A stretch of 49,291 nucleotides of DNA from Nitrospira sp. CG24A (GTDB taxonomy: Bacteria > Nitrospirota > Nitrospiria > Nitrospirales > Nitrospiraceae), in NCBI GenBank assembly GCA_002869925.2, contig NEWT02000010.1, forward strand, positions 100,599 to 149,889, written 5' to 3'. Each line of letters starts with the position of its first letter. The stretch's first letter is position 1. Shown piece by piece: positions 24,340 to 32,749 of this stretch. A model generated the notes under the pieces. It saw nothing but the letters and a program-made list of their open reading frames with translations. It ran no database searches and had not been told where the DNA came from. The position numbers and the translations under genes are program-made.

Positions 24340-26478
24340 TTACGTCCTGGGTTTCCAGTGGTTCAAAAACCAATCCTGAGAATTCACGGCTGTGCCACCC
24401 TCTACCGGCTGCATGCGTTCATAGGTCCCGTCAGCGAGTAACCGTCTGGCTTGCACGTTGTCCCGCAGCCCGACACCGAGAATGTCATTGACGATGACCT
24501 TGCGCCAGCGAGGATATTCCACAGGGAAAATCACTTCCACCCGATGATCCAGGTTGCGCGGCATCAAATCCGCGCTCCCAATCAACACCTCGTCCTGTCC
24601 ACCGTGACGAAAGTAGTAGATCCGCGCATGTTCAAGAAAACGCCCAACCACCGAGGTGACGGTGATGGTCTCGCTGATGCCCGGGACACCTGGCCGCAGA
24701 CAACAAATACCTCGTACCTGCAGATCAATCCGGACTCCGGCTTGTGCCGCTCGATACAGCGCCTGGATGCACCGCGTATCAACCAACGAGTTCATCTTGA
24801 AGGCGATATATCCATCATCGTGCTCGCGGTGGCGACACGTTTCGCGCTCGATTCGATCAAGGAGTTGCTGCCTGAGCGTCGTCGGGGCAACGAGTAGCTT
24901 GGAATAGGAGTGCTTGCGGGAGTACCCGGTCAGTGAGTTGAACAGATCGGAGACATCGCGGCTAATGGCAGGGTCGCACGTGAAATAACTCACATCGGTA
25001 TAGATGCGACTGGTGACAACGTTATAATTTCCAGTGCCGAGATGGACATAGCGGCGAATTCCCTCTGGTTCGCGCCTGACGATAAGACAGACCTTCGCAT
25101 GCGTCTTGAGCCCTTGCACACCATACACAACATGCACGCCTTCATCTTCAAGTTTCCGGGCCCATTCAATGTTGTTCTCTTCATCGAATCGAGCTTTGAG
25201 CTCAACCAGGACCGCAACTTGCTTGCCGTTGATGCGAGCGGCCATCAGCGCATCGACAATGGGTGATTTCGGATTGACGCGATACAGGGTCTGTTTAATA
25301 GCAAGGACGTCGGGATCGTGTGCGGCTTCCCGTAGAAACTCCACGACCGGCATGAAACTGTCGTAGGGATGATACAACAGCACATCCTGTTGGCGGATGG
25401 CAGCCAAGAGACTGCCCGATTTGTTCAAGCAGGACGGGACGGCCGGGAAAAATGGCGGATCCTTCAGATCGGGACGATCGAGAGCGTATAGTTCACGAAT
25501 CCCGGCCATGCCGATCGGACCGCGACCTGCGTAGACGAGATACGGCGGCAGCTGAAGATTTCGTGTCAGAATCTCGCGAATATGCCCCGGTGTCGCCGCA
25601 TCCAGTTCCAATCGAACGGCTGACGTAAAATGCCGCTGATCGAGCTGCTCCTCCACCGCCGCAATCAGATCAGATGCTTCGTCTTCCTCGATGGCGACAT
25701 CGGCATCTCGCGTCACACGGAATGGGTATGTTGCCACCACCTCCAGGCCGGGAAAGAGGCTAGCCAGGTTATGCGCGATGACCTCTTCCAGCCAGACAAA
25801 TTGTTGCACTTTTCCCGCCACGTCCAACCCCATCTGCTGCAGGGCAATATCTTCGTCGGCGCGGATGGGAACCAGTCGAGGGAAGACATCCGGCACTTTC
25901 ACACGCGCGAAACAGTCGCCGCGTTCTGGGTCCTTCACCATCACGGCAAGATTAAAGCTCAGACTCGAGATATGCGGAAAGGGGTGGGTCGGATCAAAGG
26001 CTAGCGGTGTCAGCGTGGGAAAGATCTCGCGCTGAAAGTATTGTTGTAGCGCCTCTTGCTCCCTCTGCGCCAGCTCCACGTACTGCAGAACACAAATGCC
26101 TGCATCTCGTAGCCCGGGCAAAACGTCCTGCTTCCAGCACCGGTCGTATCGTTCGTAGTGGGCGATTAACTCCCGGTTGATCGCCCCTATTTGCTCAGAT
26201 GGTGTCATCCCGTCCGGCGTTGTTCCCGCAAACCCGCCAACTATCTGATGATGGAGACCGGACACACGAATCATGAAAAATTCATCCAGGTTCGTGGCGA
26301 AGATCGCCAGAAACTTCACGCGTTCCAAGAGGGGGTGCCGCTTGTCCTCGGCTTCTTCCAGCACGCGCTGATTGAATTGCAGCCAGCTGAGCTCACGATT
26401 CAGGAGATGGTGCGGTTCCTCAAGAACATTCGGGAGCGCGGCAGCTGAATGTTGGTGTTTGGCAGAATGATCGATCAT
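24340..26478 (-). CDS. ppk1: polyphosphate kinase 1
   Basis: A 712-residue PPK1 that reversibly builds polyphosphate from ATP. The N domain has LLNRELSWLQFNQRVLEEA, followed by FFMIRVSGL; the phospholipase-D-like C domains carry the autophosphorylated His479 in YVHLGTGNYN and the second His in YYFRHGGQDEVLIGSADLMPRNLDHRVEV. Length is normal for the family (E. coli 688). It is first in a probable ppk-corA-like-phoU run, with a 180-bp gap before the CorA-like gene. The divergent upstream region contains Pho-box-like repeats at 26799-26826 that could serve it or the small gene opposite. Confidence 0.95.
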   Translation of the reverse strand: MIDHSAKHQHSAAALPNVLEEPHHLLNRELSWLQFNQRVLEEAEDKRHPLLERVKFLAIFATNLDEFFMIRVSGLHHQIVGGFAGTTPDGMTPSEQIGAINRELIAHYERYDRCWKQDVLPGLRDAGICVLQYVELAQREQEALQQYFQREIFPTLTPLAFDPTHPFPHISSLSFNLAVMVKDPERGDCFARVKVPDVFPRLVPIRADEDIALQQMGLDVAGKVQQFVWLEEVIAHNLASLFPGLEVVATYPFRVTRDADVAIEEDEASDLIAAVEEQLDQRHFTSAVRLELDAATPGHIREILTRNLQLPPYLVYAGRGPIGMAGIRELYALDRPDLKDPPFFPAVPSCLNKSGSLLAAIRQQDVLLYHPYDSFMPVVEFLREAAHDPDVLAIKQTLYRVNPKSPIVDALMAARINGKQVAVLVELKARFDEENNIEWARKLEDEGVHVVYGVQGLKTHAKVCLIVRREPEGIRRYVHLGTGNYNVVTSRIYTDVSYFTCDPAISRDVSDLFNSLTGYSRKHSYSKLLVAPTTLRQQLLDRIERETCRHREHDDGYIAFKMNSLVDTRCIQALYRAAQAGVRIDLQVRGICCLRPGVPGISETITVTSVVGRFLEHARIYYFRHGGQDEVLIGSADLMPRNLDHRVEVIFPVEYPRWRKVIVNDILGVGLRDNVQARRLLADGTYERMQPVEGGTAVNSQDWFLNHWKPRT

Positions 26479-26727
26479 GGAGGTTCGCTACCGATGACTA
26501 CTTCTAAAATAGGCCTCTACATCCGAAGTGAATCTTCTGCCGACTCTAGTCGCTCACTCCATCGACTAGGTCTCAGTTTTCGAGCACAACCACATTCCGA
26601 CGGCTGGACCGCAGATCTTCTCCACTCGCATCGACCACCGGCAGCCGTCATCAAAATTCCGATCAACGTGCCAATCACGAGAAGTAGAATTTTACTCAGA
26701 CTCAGATCACGACGCGGTTGCGGGTTG

Positions 26728-26743
26728 GTTACAGACCTGTAAC
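26728..26743. promoter_or_regulatory. palindrome GTTACAG-AC-CTGTAAC
   Basis: A 7-bp perfect inverted repeat with 2-bp centre, in the ppk upstream region. Its right half with flank, CTGTAACATT, is repeated exactly at 14381-14390 upstream of the PhoB-like regulator, and CTGTTACGA at 20182 is related. Possibly a shared regulator site; inferred. Confidence 0.4.
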
Positions 26744-26798
26744 ATTATGAATGGATGGGATGAATTCGCATGATGAGTCCTGGCGAACCCACGCGCGA

Positions 26799-26826
26799 AT
26801 TAACAAAGTTTTAATCTGGTCTTAAT
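26799..26826 (+). promoter_or_regulatory. Pho-box-like repeats with 11-bp period
   Basis: TTAAC at 26800, TTAAT at 26811 and TTAAT at 26822 are spaced exactly 11 bp apart, the period of PhoB/PhoP binding sites; TTAACA-type units match the Gram-positive and cyanobacterial versions. The site is 67 bp upstream of the 61-residue gene at 26893 and in the shared region with divergent ppk1. The phosphorus gene context supports the call. Confidence 0.5.
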
Positions 26827-26892
26827 TGAGCCGAACGTCCCTTCTTATATTCTTCAACCTCCCCTTATCCCGACCATAACTTGGAGGTCTTC

Positions 26893-27078
26893 ATGAGCCC
26901 CTTGCCGAGTGATCCGTATATCGAACTCGACGTGCCAGATGCGAAGACTGAACAGGAATTCCTGCGGCTCGTGGTGCAAATAGCCGCCATGAAATATCGC
27001 GCCTTACATGACAAAGACTCCACCCCACCACAAACAAGTTGTCACAACGACATCGCCCTCCGGCAACGTGTTGGATGA
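26893..27078 (+). CDS. 61-residue protein behind a Pho-box-like site
   Basis: A small acidic-to-neutral protein (MSPLPSDPYIELDVPDAKTEQEFL...). GGAGG lies 5 nt before the ATG at 26893, and a well-formed terminator follows 75 bp after its stop, so it has all parts of a short transcription unit. No signal peptide, membrane helix or known motif. With a Pho-box-like repeat upstream, a role in phosphate limitation is possible but unproven. Confidence 0.6.
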   Translation: MSPLPSDPYIELDVPDAKTEQEFLRLVVQIAAMKYRALHDKDSTPPQTSCHNDIALRQRVG

Positions 27079-27153
27079 CAGGCGAAGGTATTCTCACAGC
27101 GTACTGAGAACGGCCTAGCGCAGATCGATAGCCAACCCCGCAACGGTCGAGCC

Positions 27154-27182
27154 CCACGGCTTTACAGCCGTGGTCCCTTTTG
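27154..27182 (+). terminator. intrinsic terminator
   Basis: CCACGGCT, loop TTAC, AGCCGTGG (27154-27173), followed by TCCCTTTTGT. Placed to end the small Pho-box-linked transcript. A second perfect 9-bp hairpin, CTTCGGCGG-AAC-CCGCCGAAG, follows at 27186-27206. Confidence 0.7.
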
Positions 27183-27313
27183 TGTCTTCGGCGGAACCCG
27201 CCGAAGCGTGTCCTCCTTCGCCAAGGCTTCGGACGCCCGCGTTGATGATGTGCTGTATCATTACCGCGCTCGGCCCAAGATACAAGGCGTAGACTGCTCA
27301 CCTACCCAACCCC

Positions 27314-27335
27314 GAGCTGTCGGAACAGCTCTTTT
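27314..27335 (+). terminator. hairpin with T-run
   Basis: GAGCTGT-CGGA-ACAGCTC followed by TTTT. It is enclosed by an imperfect outer pair (CCTACCC at 27301 and GGGGTAGG at 27344-27351), making a larger structure just beyond the 3' end of hpnA, which is transcribed toward it from the other side. Confidence 0.55.
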
Positions 27336-27403
27336 CCCGGGTGGGGTAGGTTGAGGATCTTGTCAAGCCGAGAACAAAGATGGGGGCCTTTTTCAGCATC
27401 TGA

Positions 27404-28387
27404 CTATGCATATTTGTGATCTCGGAACCAGCGCACGGCCTTCTCCAGCGCCACCTCAGGCGGCGTGCGCGGGATGCCGAGTTCGCGGATCGCCTTGCTG
27501 CAATCGTAGTGCATCTTATATTTTGCCATCTTTACCCCTTCCAGCGGAATACGGGGGGACTGGCCGGTGAGGTTGGCGATCCATAGGTTCAGGTAGGCCA
27601 AAGGGAGAATCGCCAGTCTTGGGAGTTTGATCGTGGGTGCCTTGATGCCGGTCAATCGACTCAAAATCTCAAACACCTCTCGCAGCATCAAGTTTTTGTT
27701 GCCTAGAATGTAACGCTCGCCGATCCGTCCCTTCTCCATCGCGAGCAGATGACCGGCGGCCACGTCATCGACGTCCACGATATTCATCCCGGTTTCGATA
27801 TAGGCGGGCATGCGGCCTTTCATGAAGTCCACGATGACCTGTCCCGTCGGGGTGGGTTTCACATCCCCTGCACCGACGGGAGCACTTGGGTTTACGATGA
27901 CGACCGGCAGCCCTGCCTTCGCGAGCTTCATGACCTCTTGTTCAGCCAGGTACTTTGATCGTTTGTAGTGGCCGGCCATCTGCTCGATCGAAACGGGCGT
28001 CTCCTCTGTGCCGGGTCCCCCCTCGGGCGGAAGGCCGATGGCGCCGATGGTGCTGCAGTAGACAATCCGTTCGACGCCGACATCGCGGGCCGCCCCCAGC
28101 AGATTTTTCGTACCGGTGACGTTGATGTCGTAAAAGATCGAGGGATCTTTGGCCCAGAGCGCATAGTGCGCCGCCACATGGTAGAGCTGTTGGCATCCGG
28201 TTAGTGAGGCGCGCAACGAGACCGGATTGCGCAGATCGCCCTCGACCCGCTCAACGGCCAGATTCTGAATATTCTGGAGGTCGGCTCCGGCTCGGGCCAG
28301 AACGCGAACGTCAACACCAGTATTGACCAACGCGCGTACTACTGCGCCGCCGACGAATCCGGTTGCACCAGTGACGAGAGCCTTCAT
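27404..28387 (-). CDS. hpnA: NAD-dependent epimerase, hopanoid-associated HpnA type
   Basis: A 327-residue short-chain dehydrogenase/reductase-fold enzyme with the NAD motif TGATGFVGGAVV at residues ~6-17 and the catalytic YxxxK as HYKRSKYLAEQE. It matches the HpnA group (hopanoid-associated sugar epimerase), which acts on the ribosyl side chain of bacteriohopanepolyols or related sugars. The start ATG at 28387 begins exactly at the conserved MKALVTGATG; a longer upstream frame consists of translated repeat DNA. There is no Shine-Dalgarno because a repeat element abuts the ATG. It lies downstream of ispA, which could supply the isoprenoid precursor. Substrate is inferred from family. Confidence 0.85.
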   Translation of the reverse strand: MKALVTGATGFVGGAVVRALVNTGVDVRVLARAGADLQNIQNLAVERVEGDLRNPVSLRASLTGCQQLYHVAAHYALWAKDPSIFYDINVTGTKNLLGAARDVGVERIVYCSTIGAIGLPPEGGPGTEETPVSIEQMAGHYKRSKYLAEQEVMKLAKAGLPVVIVNPSAPVGAGDVKPTPTGQVIVDFMKGRMPAYIETGMNIVDVDDVAAGHLLAMEKGRIGERYILGNKNLMLREVFEILSRLTGIKAPTIKLPRLAILPLAYLNLWIANLTGQSPRIPLEGVKMAKYKMHYDCSKAIRELGIPRTPPEVALEKAVRWFRDHKYA

Positions 28388-28390
28388 TTT

Positions 28391-28481
28391 GAAGACGTGA
28401 AAGGTGAAACGTGAAAGGTGAAACGTGGGTGGCGAGAAATCATAATCGAAACGAGAGGGTTGCGTGTCACGTTTTACGTTA
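28391..28481 (-). repeat. intergenic inverted-repeat element between ispA and hpnA
   Basis: On the minus strand the ispA stop TAA is followed by ACGTGACACGCAA, a ~35-bp spacer, and then CACGTTTCACCTTTCACGTTTCACC...CACGTCTTCA ending 2 nt before the hpnA ATG. The right arm is a tandem repeat of a 14-bp unit (28395-28408, 28409-28422 plus 5 bp). The same architecture occurs at 40621-40732. Confidence 0.7.
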
Positions 28482-29369
28482 GTTCTTCCGCGAGGTGATA
28501 TAGCGCGCAATCTCACGAAGAGGGTCGGCGGCTGGGCCGAATAGAGAGAGGCGCGCGATGGCGCGGGCCACACAGTCATCTGCTAGTTTCCTGGCTCCGT
28601 CGGCCCCGTAGAACGTCGGGTAGGTTTTCTTTCCTCGTTCTGCATCGGTGTTAGGATTCTTGCCCAATTCCTCGCGTGTCCCCGTCACATTGAGCACGTC
28701 GTCCGCAATCTGAAAGGCCAGTCCGACATCCTCAGCGTAGCTTGTGAGGTCATCCAATTGGCGATCGCCTGCGCCGGCGGCCAGGGCACCCATCCGTACC
28801 GCTGCGCGGATCAACATGCCGGTCTTATGTTTATGGATGTTTTGAAGCGTCGGAAGATCAATGTCCTTGTTTTCAGCCTGGATATCAAACACCTGACCAC
28901 CCACCATCCCCATGTTCCCCGAGCCGTAGGCCAGTTCTTGAATCAAACGGACTTGGCGTGCCGGGTCACAGCCCTTCATCAGATCCGGATGGCTGCAGAG
29001 ATCGAACGCCATCGTCAGCAAGGCGTCGCCGGCCAGGATCGCCATCGCATCGCCGTAGACCTTGTGATTCGTGGGCTTACCGCGCCGGAAGTCGTCGTTG
29101 TCCATCGCGGGCAGGTCGTCGTGAATCAAAGAGTACGTGTGGATCAGTTCCAACGAGCAGGCGATTGGCATCAATCCCAGCGCCGACTGACCCACTGCTT
29201 CTGCCGCGGCAATGGCGAGGATCGGGCGGACTCGCTTCCCTCCCGCCATGAGGCTGTACCGCATGCTGTCGTGGAGCGTGGTGGGCGGGGTGGCGATGCC
29301 GGGCATAACAGAATCGAGGAACCGATCCACGTCGACCCGCTTCTGTTCCAGGTAGTCTTTGATGTTCAT
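28479..29369 (-). CDS. ispA: polyprenyl synthetase (FPP/GGPP synthase type)
   Basis: A 296-residue trans-prenyltransferase that extends allylic diphosphates with isopentenyl diphosphate. The KRVRP substrate motif, the first Asp-rich motif DDLPAMDND (about 84-92) and the second QIADDVLNVTG are present. In the second motif the last Asp of DDxxD is Asn, a variation also seen in some related enzymes. Length fits IspA/GGPS; product chain length cannot be fixed from sequence alone. Lies upstream of hpnA, consistent with hopanoid or quinone/carotenoid precursor supply. The stop codon is embedded in the intergenic repeat element. Confidence 0.9.
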   Translation of the reverse strand: MNIKDYLEQKRVDVDRFLDSVMPGIATPPTTLHDSMRYSLMAGGKRVRPILAIAAAEAVGQSALGLMPIACSLELIHTYSLIHDDLPAMDNDDFRRGKPTNHKVYGDAMAILAGDALLTMAFDLCSHPDLMKGCDPARQVRLIQELAYGSGNMGMVGGQVFDIQAENKDIDLPTLQNIHKHKTGMLIRAAVRMGALAAGAGDRQLDDLTSYAEDVGLAFQIADDVLNVTGTREELGKNPNTDAERGKKTYPTFYGADGARKLADDCVARAIARLSLFGPAADPLREIARYITSRKN

Positions 29370-29641
29370 GGGGCTCGGTCTTGCCGACGATAGGCGCTAG
29401 TCGGCGCGGAGCGTAGCAAACAGCCTTGGGGAGTGTCAAACCGTTGGGAGGGCGCGGGCCAGGTGCTCTTCTTGCTCGCAGAACGCGTACGATGAAACGG
29501 TGCTCGTTCGATACGTGCAGTGACGAGATCGACCAGGCTGTCCCTTTAGAGAGAGACAACGAGCGAGCTCGGAAAGACCATCATATTTTGTTCGACGGCC
29601 CTGTCGGAACGACAAGGATGCCATTCTAATGGACCTGCCGC
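29370..29641. other. intergenic region, nothing recognisable
   Basis: About 270 bp between ispA and the broken gene. No promoter, hairpin or coding sequence that I can support. Confidence 0.35.
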
Positions 29642-30263
29642 TCACGAAACCTCAGGCTCCTTCGCCTTTTGCTTTAGGAAAATACCTACCAAAAATGTAT
29701 CCATGATTCCGGTAAGCATGGAGAGATCATGGTCAATGCAGACTACTGGGCTTCTAAAGTAGTGGCCTTGTTTATTCTTGAGGTAGACCGTATGGTCCGC
29801 TAAACGTTCCCTCTTCGAGTCGCGCCATTGGGACACAGCCTGTTCCTCGAACCATGCTTTGCCCTCAGCGCTTAACGAACTTTTCCTAAACATCTCGAAG
29901 TCTGAGTCTTCCGACTTCAATATTTTCAGGATTTCTTCTTTAGACTTTTTAGAGTCCTCCGCATTAACAATGCACTTCCGTTGGGATTGGAATAACTTGA
30001 TGAGCTGAGGTATGCCTGAAGTCGCTCATCCTGTTCGCCAGTTTGTGACATTTGTGATGGGCCAAGACATAATAAACGTCTTGATAGAGAGTAGATGAGT
30101 GAGAAACAGACCAGAACACGTCATGGCCATGGGCACATATTTCTACAAAGTCCGCTAGCTCATCAAGTGCAACAAAGAGTTGCCAAAGGTGCGGGCGTAA
30201 ACCGTCTCGAATTTGCAGGGTGCAGCTATCAGCATCAGTGAAAAGAGCAATATCAGGAGCCAT
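29642..30263 (-). pseudogene. remnant of a secreted protein gene, at least two frameshifts
   Basis: Three minus-strand frames each carry protein-like sequence in succession. First, a signal-peptide-like run (RKWLLILLFSLMLIAAPC ... VYA, ending at a stop near 30155). Next, in another frame, ELADFVEICAHGHDVFWS ... LAHHKCHKLANRMSD (to 29964). Last, in a third frame, a helical charged segment followed by LADHTVYLKNKQGHYFRSPVVCIDHD ... FLVGIFLKQ, ending at 29642. No single frame has a good start and full length. The simplest reading is one exported ~200-residue protein disrupted twice; alternatively the last segment (about 92 residues from a TTG) is an independent gene. Family not recognised. Confidence 0.45.
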
Positions 30264-31272
30264 TTCCTGAGTTGTGAGTGCGACTTTCCTGAATTGCCGC
30301 CGCACGCCCACCCAGCATTGCCAAGCACAACAGCCCCAGTCCGATCCAGACCAACTCGCGGAACCGCCTGAGCAACGCGAAGGTGATGCCGGTGACGTCG
30401 GAATAGCCAAAAGCGCTCAGCAAGAGCATGTTCCCACCGTCTTGGGCGCCGAGGCTGCCGGGGATGAAGAAGGTGCCGCCTTTGATGAAAACGGAGAGGG
30501 CGCCGATGGAGATGGCGGAGAGCGCCATGGCCGGACCACCGAGATAATAGATGATGACGTAGACTTCCAATGCTTCCGCCATCCACCCAAGAAAGAACAG
30601 CCCGGTAGAGGAATAAAAGGCCGGACGGTTGTTGCGATAGAAGGCTAAAATCGTTCGATCCAACGACCGTAACTGCTCTTCACGCGTTTCGAGGTAGGCG
30701 ATCTTCAGACCGATCTTCCTCAGAAATCCCAATAGCCACGTAAAGAGGCCTTGCCGCTGCACGAACACGAACGCCGCAGTCCCGAAGGCCAGCAGCCCCA
30801 CACCCAAGAGTGCTGCGGCCATGGTCTGACCGGATGAGTCGTTCCCGCCTAACTGCCACACACCCAATGCGATGCCGAGCAAAATAAACAACACCTCGGC
30901 AATCGTCATCGTCGTTTTTGCAATGATCACCGAGGCGAGCCCTTCCACCATCGGCACGTTCTGTTTTTTGAGGAGATAGGCTTTCAGCGGCTCACCTCCG
31001 ACGTAGGCGGTTGGCGTGGTCATGTTTACCACTTCACCGGCAGTTCGAATCGCAAGCACACGCCAGAAAGGAATACCTTTCGCCGACGGCCCCAACGTGA
31101 CTTTCCACCCGTAGGCTTCGACGATATACATGATGATGGAGGGAATCAGCATAACGAGGAGTGCGATCGGCCCGAGTTGCGCCGCCGCATCGAAAATCTG
31201 TCCAGGGCCGATATGCCAGACGATGAATACGAGGGTCAGGAGGCCGACAAAGAGAAAGAGGAGTTTAAACAC
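30253..31272 (-). CDS. flippase-like membrane protein (UPF0104/LPG synthase TM type)
   Basis: A 339-residue polytopic protein with about 8-9 helices belonging to the lysylphosphatidylglycerol-synthase transmembrane-domain family (flippase-like). Typical signatures are RTAGEVVNMTTPTAYVGGEPLKAYLL near residues 75-100 and FFIPGSLGAQDGGNMLLLSAFG near 270-290. It starts at a GTG (31272) that overlaps the upstream phosphatidyltransferase stop in GTGTTTAA, so expression is coupled. Members move or modify lipid-linked molecules; here the likely cargo is the product of the upstream phosphonate-lipid genes. That link is inference from the operon. Confidence 0.8.
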   Translation of the reverse strand: MFKLLFLFVGLLTLVFIVWHIGPGQIFDAAAQLGPIALLVMLIPSIIMYIVEAYGWKVTLGPSAKGIPFWRVLAIRTAGEVVNMTTPTAYVGGEPLKAYLLKKQNVPMVEGLASVIIAKTTMTIAEVLFILLGIALGVWQLGGNDSSGQTMAAALLGVGLLAFGTAAFVFVQRQGLFTWLLGFLRKIGLKIAYLETREEQLRSLDRTILAFYRNNRPAFYSSTGLFFLGWMAEALEVYVIIYYLGGPAMALSAISIGALSVFIKGGTFFIPGSLGAQDGGNMLLLSAFGYSDVTGITFALLRRFRELVWIGLGLLCLAMLGGRAAAIQESRTHNSGNGS

Positions 31273-32692
31273 GGATCCTGGCAGACGGTCTGATAACCCA
31301 GAGCATCAGGAGCGAAAACACCACAGAGCCCATTGCGGCCATACCGAGAAACCAATCGAGCTTGCCGATGACGGCGAATATCAGCACGACGACGGAAAAG
31401 TCTCGGCTCGCGACATTCTTGAGCATGAAGTCAGACCAGCGGGCCTGTGTCGGGGTCTTCCATCCATTCGATGACTTGATCTTTTGCGCGCGGGTGACGA
31501 GCCAAAATGAGAGCCCATTTCCAAGGACCGCAGCCGAACCCAGTGCGAGAGGAATCCAGGCACCGTCGCTTCCAGCCATGCGCAGGTAGGAGCCCACGGC
31601 AATGCCGGCAAAGATCGCCATGTGCACCACATTGTCCATTGTGATATCGAGCCAGGCCCCGAACGGCGATTCGGTGAACGTCAGCCGTGCGACTTCACCA
31701 TCGCAGCAATCGATGATCGCCGCCAGTTGGAACAACAGCGCGGCTATGATGCCGGTGCTATAGGTCCCGACGCCAAAACTGGCGGCTGCGATCAGCCCAA
31801 CCAGGGTCGCCAGGATCGTGATGATGTTCGGCGAGAAGCCTGCGGCGAGAAAGATGCGCGTGAACCAGTGGGAGACCTTCCGGTTGAAGTACCGGTCGAC
31901 GAAGCCTTCGAATTCGCCTTTGAGGGAATTAAAAAGCTTTCTTTCAGCGACCTTGACATCCGCAGCATCGCGCACGTCCTGATACCAGTGGGACGGGTTT
32001 GTCTCCGTAGACAATACCCGTACATGCCCATCCACTGCAGCTCGTTCGAGCCATCGACGGATCGGTACTGTGCCCGCTTCTACTTCGACGTGGCCGGCAG
32101 CGATCATGAAACTGGCAGGAAGCACCACCAAGTCTGTTGCCACCAATGCGGCATCATCCCATTTTGAGGTAATCGAGAGGAGTCGCCCCGCCTGGACCTT
32201 CATGCGCACGCTCGAACGGCTCGATGGTCGACTCCGAGCGGTATCGGCTCGTGCCACGACGATCGCCTGGCCTTCCTGCACCTCATGCCGAAGGCTCTCA
32301 ATCAAGGGACTCGTAAACACGCCTTGCACACCGGACAGGAGGCAGAATCCACGGATTTCAGCAGCCAGCGTGTCCCATGTGCGTAGATCATCCAGTGGAA
32401 ACTCTCGGATCGGCAACCAGCGCACAGGGATCGTCACCCGTGACCCTTTGCCCAATGCCTGTTTGAGCTGGTCCTCTTCCGGCCCTACCAACACCATGAG
32501 CTGTCGAATGCCGGCGCGCTGCAGCGTCAATACTGTTCGCTGAAACAGGCCGATCCCTACCACACTGGTGAGCGGGCCTACCTCGTCGGTATACAATCCA
32601 GCCGACTCGCCGAACAGGCTCACTGACGGCAAGAGAATTGCCGTGCTCAACCCTTGGAGGCCTGTCTGTTTCTCAACGATACTCTCACTCAT
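31265..32692 (-). CDS. CDP-alcohol phosphatidyltransferase with degenerate nucleotidyltransferase domain
   Basis: A 475-residue two-domain membrane protein. The C-terminal half is a CDP-alcohol phosphatidyltransferase with the full motif: D328-x2-D331-G-x2-A-R336-x8-G345-x3-D349-x3-D353, plus several membrane helices. Such enzymes transfer a phospho- or phosphono-alcohol from CDP to an acceptor. The N-terminal ~230 residues follow the layout of a sugar-phosphate nucleotidyltransferase, as in bifunctional IPCT/DIPPS proteins, but the GxGxR loop after the first strand reads LLPSVSLFGES, so this domain is probably not catalytic. The separate nucleotidyltransferase encoded 58 bp upstream may supply the CDP substrate. 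Confidence 0.85.
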   Translation of the reverse strand: MSESIVEKQTGLQGLSTAILLPSVSLFGESAGLYTDEVGPLTSVVGIGLFQRTVLTLQRAGIRQLMVLVGPEEDQLKQALGKGSRVTIPVRWLPIREFPLDDLRTWDTLAAEIRGFCLLSGVQGVFTSPLIESLRHEVQEGQAIVVARADTARSRPSSRSSVRMKVQAGRLLSITSKWDDAALVATDLVVLPASFMIAAGHVEVEAGTVPIRRWLERAAVDGHVRVLSTETNPSHWYQDVRDAADVKVAERKLFNSLKGEFEGFVDRYFNRKVSHWFTRIFLAAGFSPNIITILATLVGLIAAASFGVGTYSTGIIAALLFQLAAIIDCCDGEVARLTFTESPFGAWLDITMDNVVHMAIFAGIAVGSYLRMAGSDGAWIPLALGSAAVLGNGLSFWLVTRAQKIKSSNGWKTPTQARWSDFMLKNVASRDFSVVVLIFAVIGKLDWFLGMAAMGSVVFSLLMLWVIRPSARIRV

Positions 32693-32749
32693 GATCTATT
32701 CCGTCTCTCATCTCTTGAAACACCGGTCAGCAATGTGCCGAAGACATCG

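Noticed and set aside
28758-29393. A 211-codon plus-strand frame opposite ispA
   Set aside because: It is antisense to a well-conserved prenyl synthase and has no recognisable domain or ribosome site.
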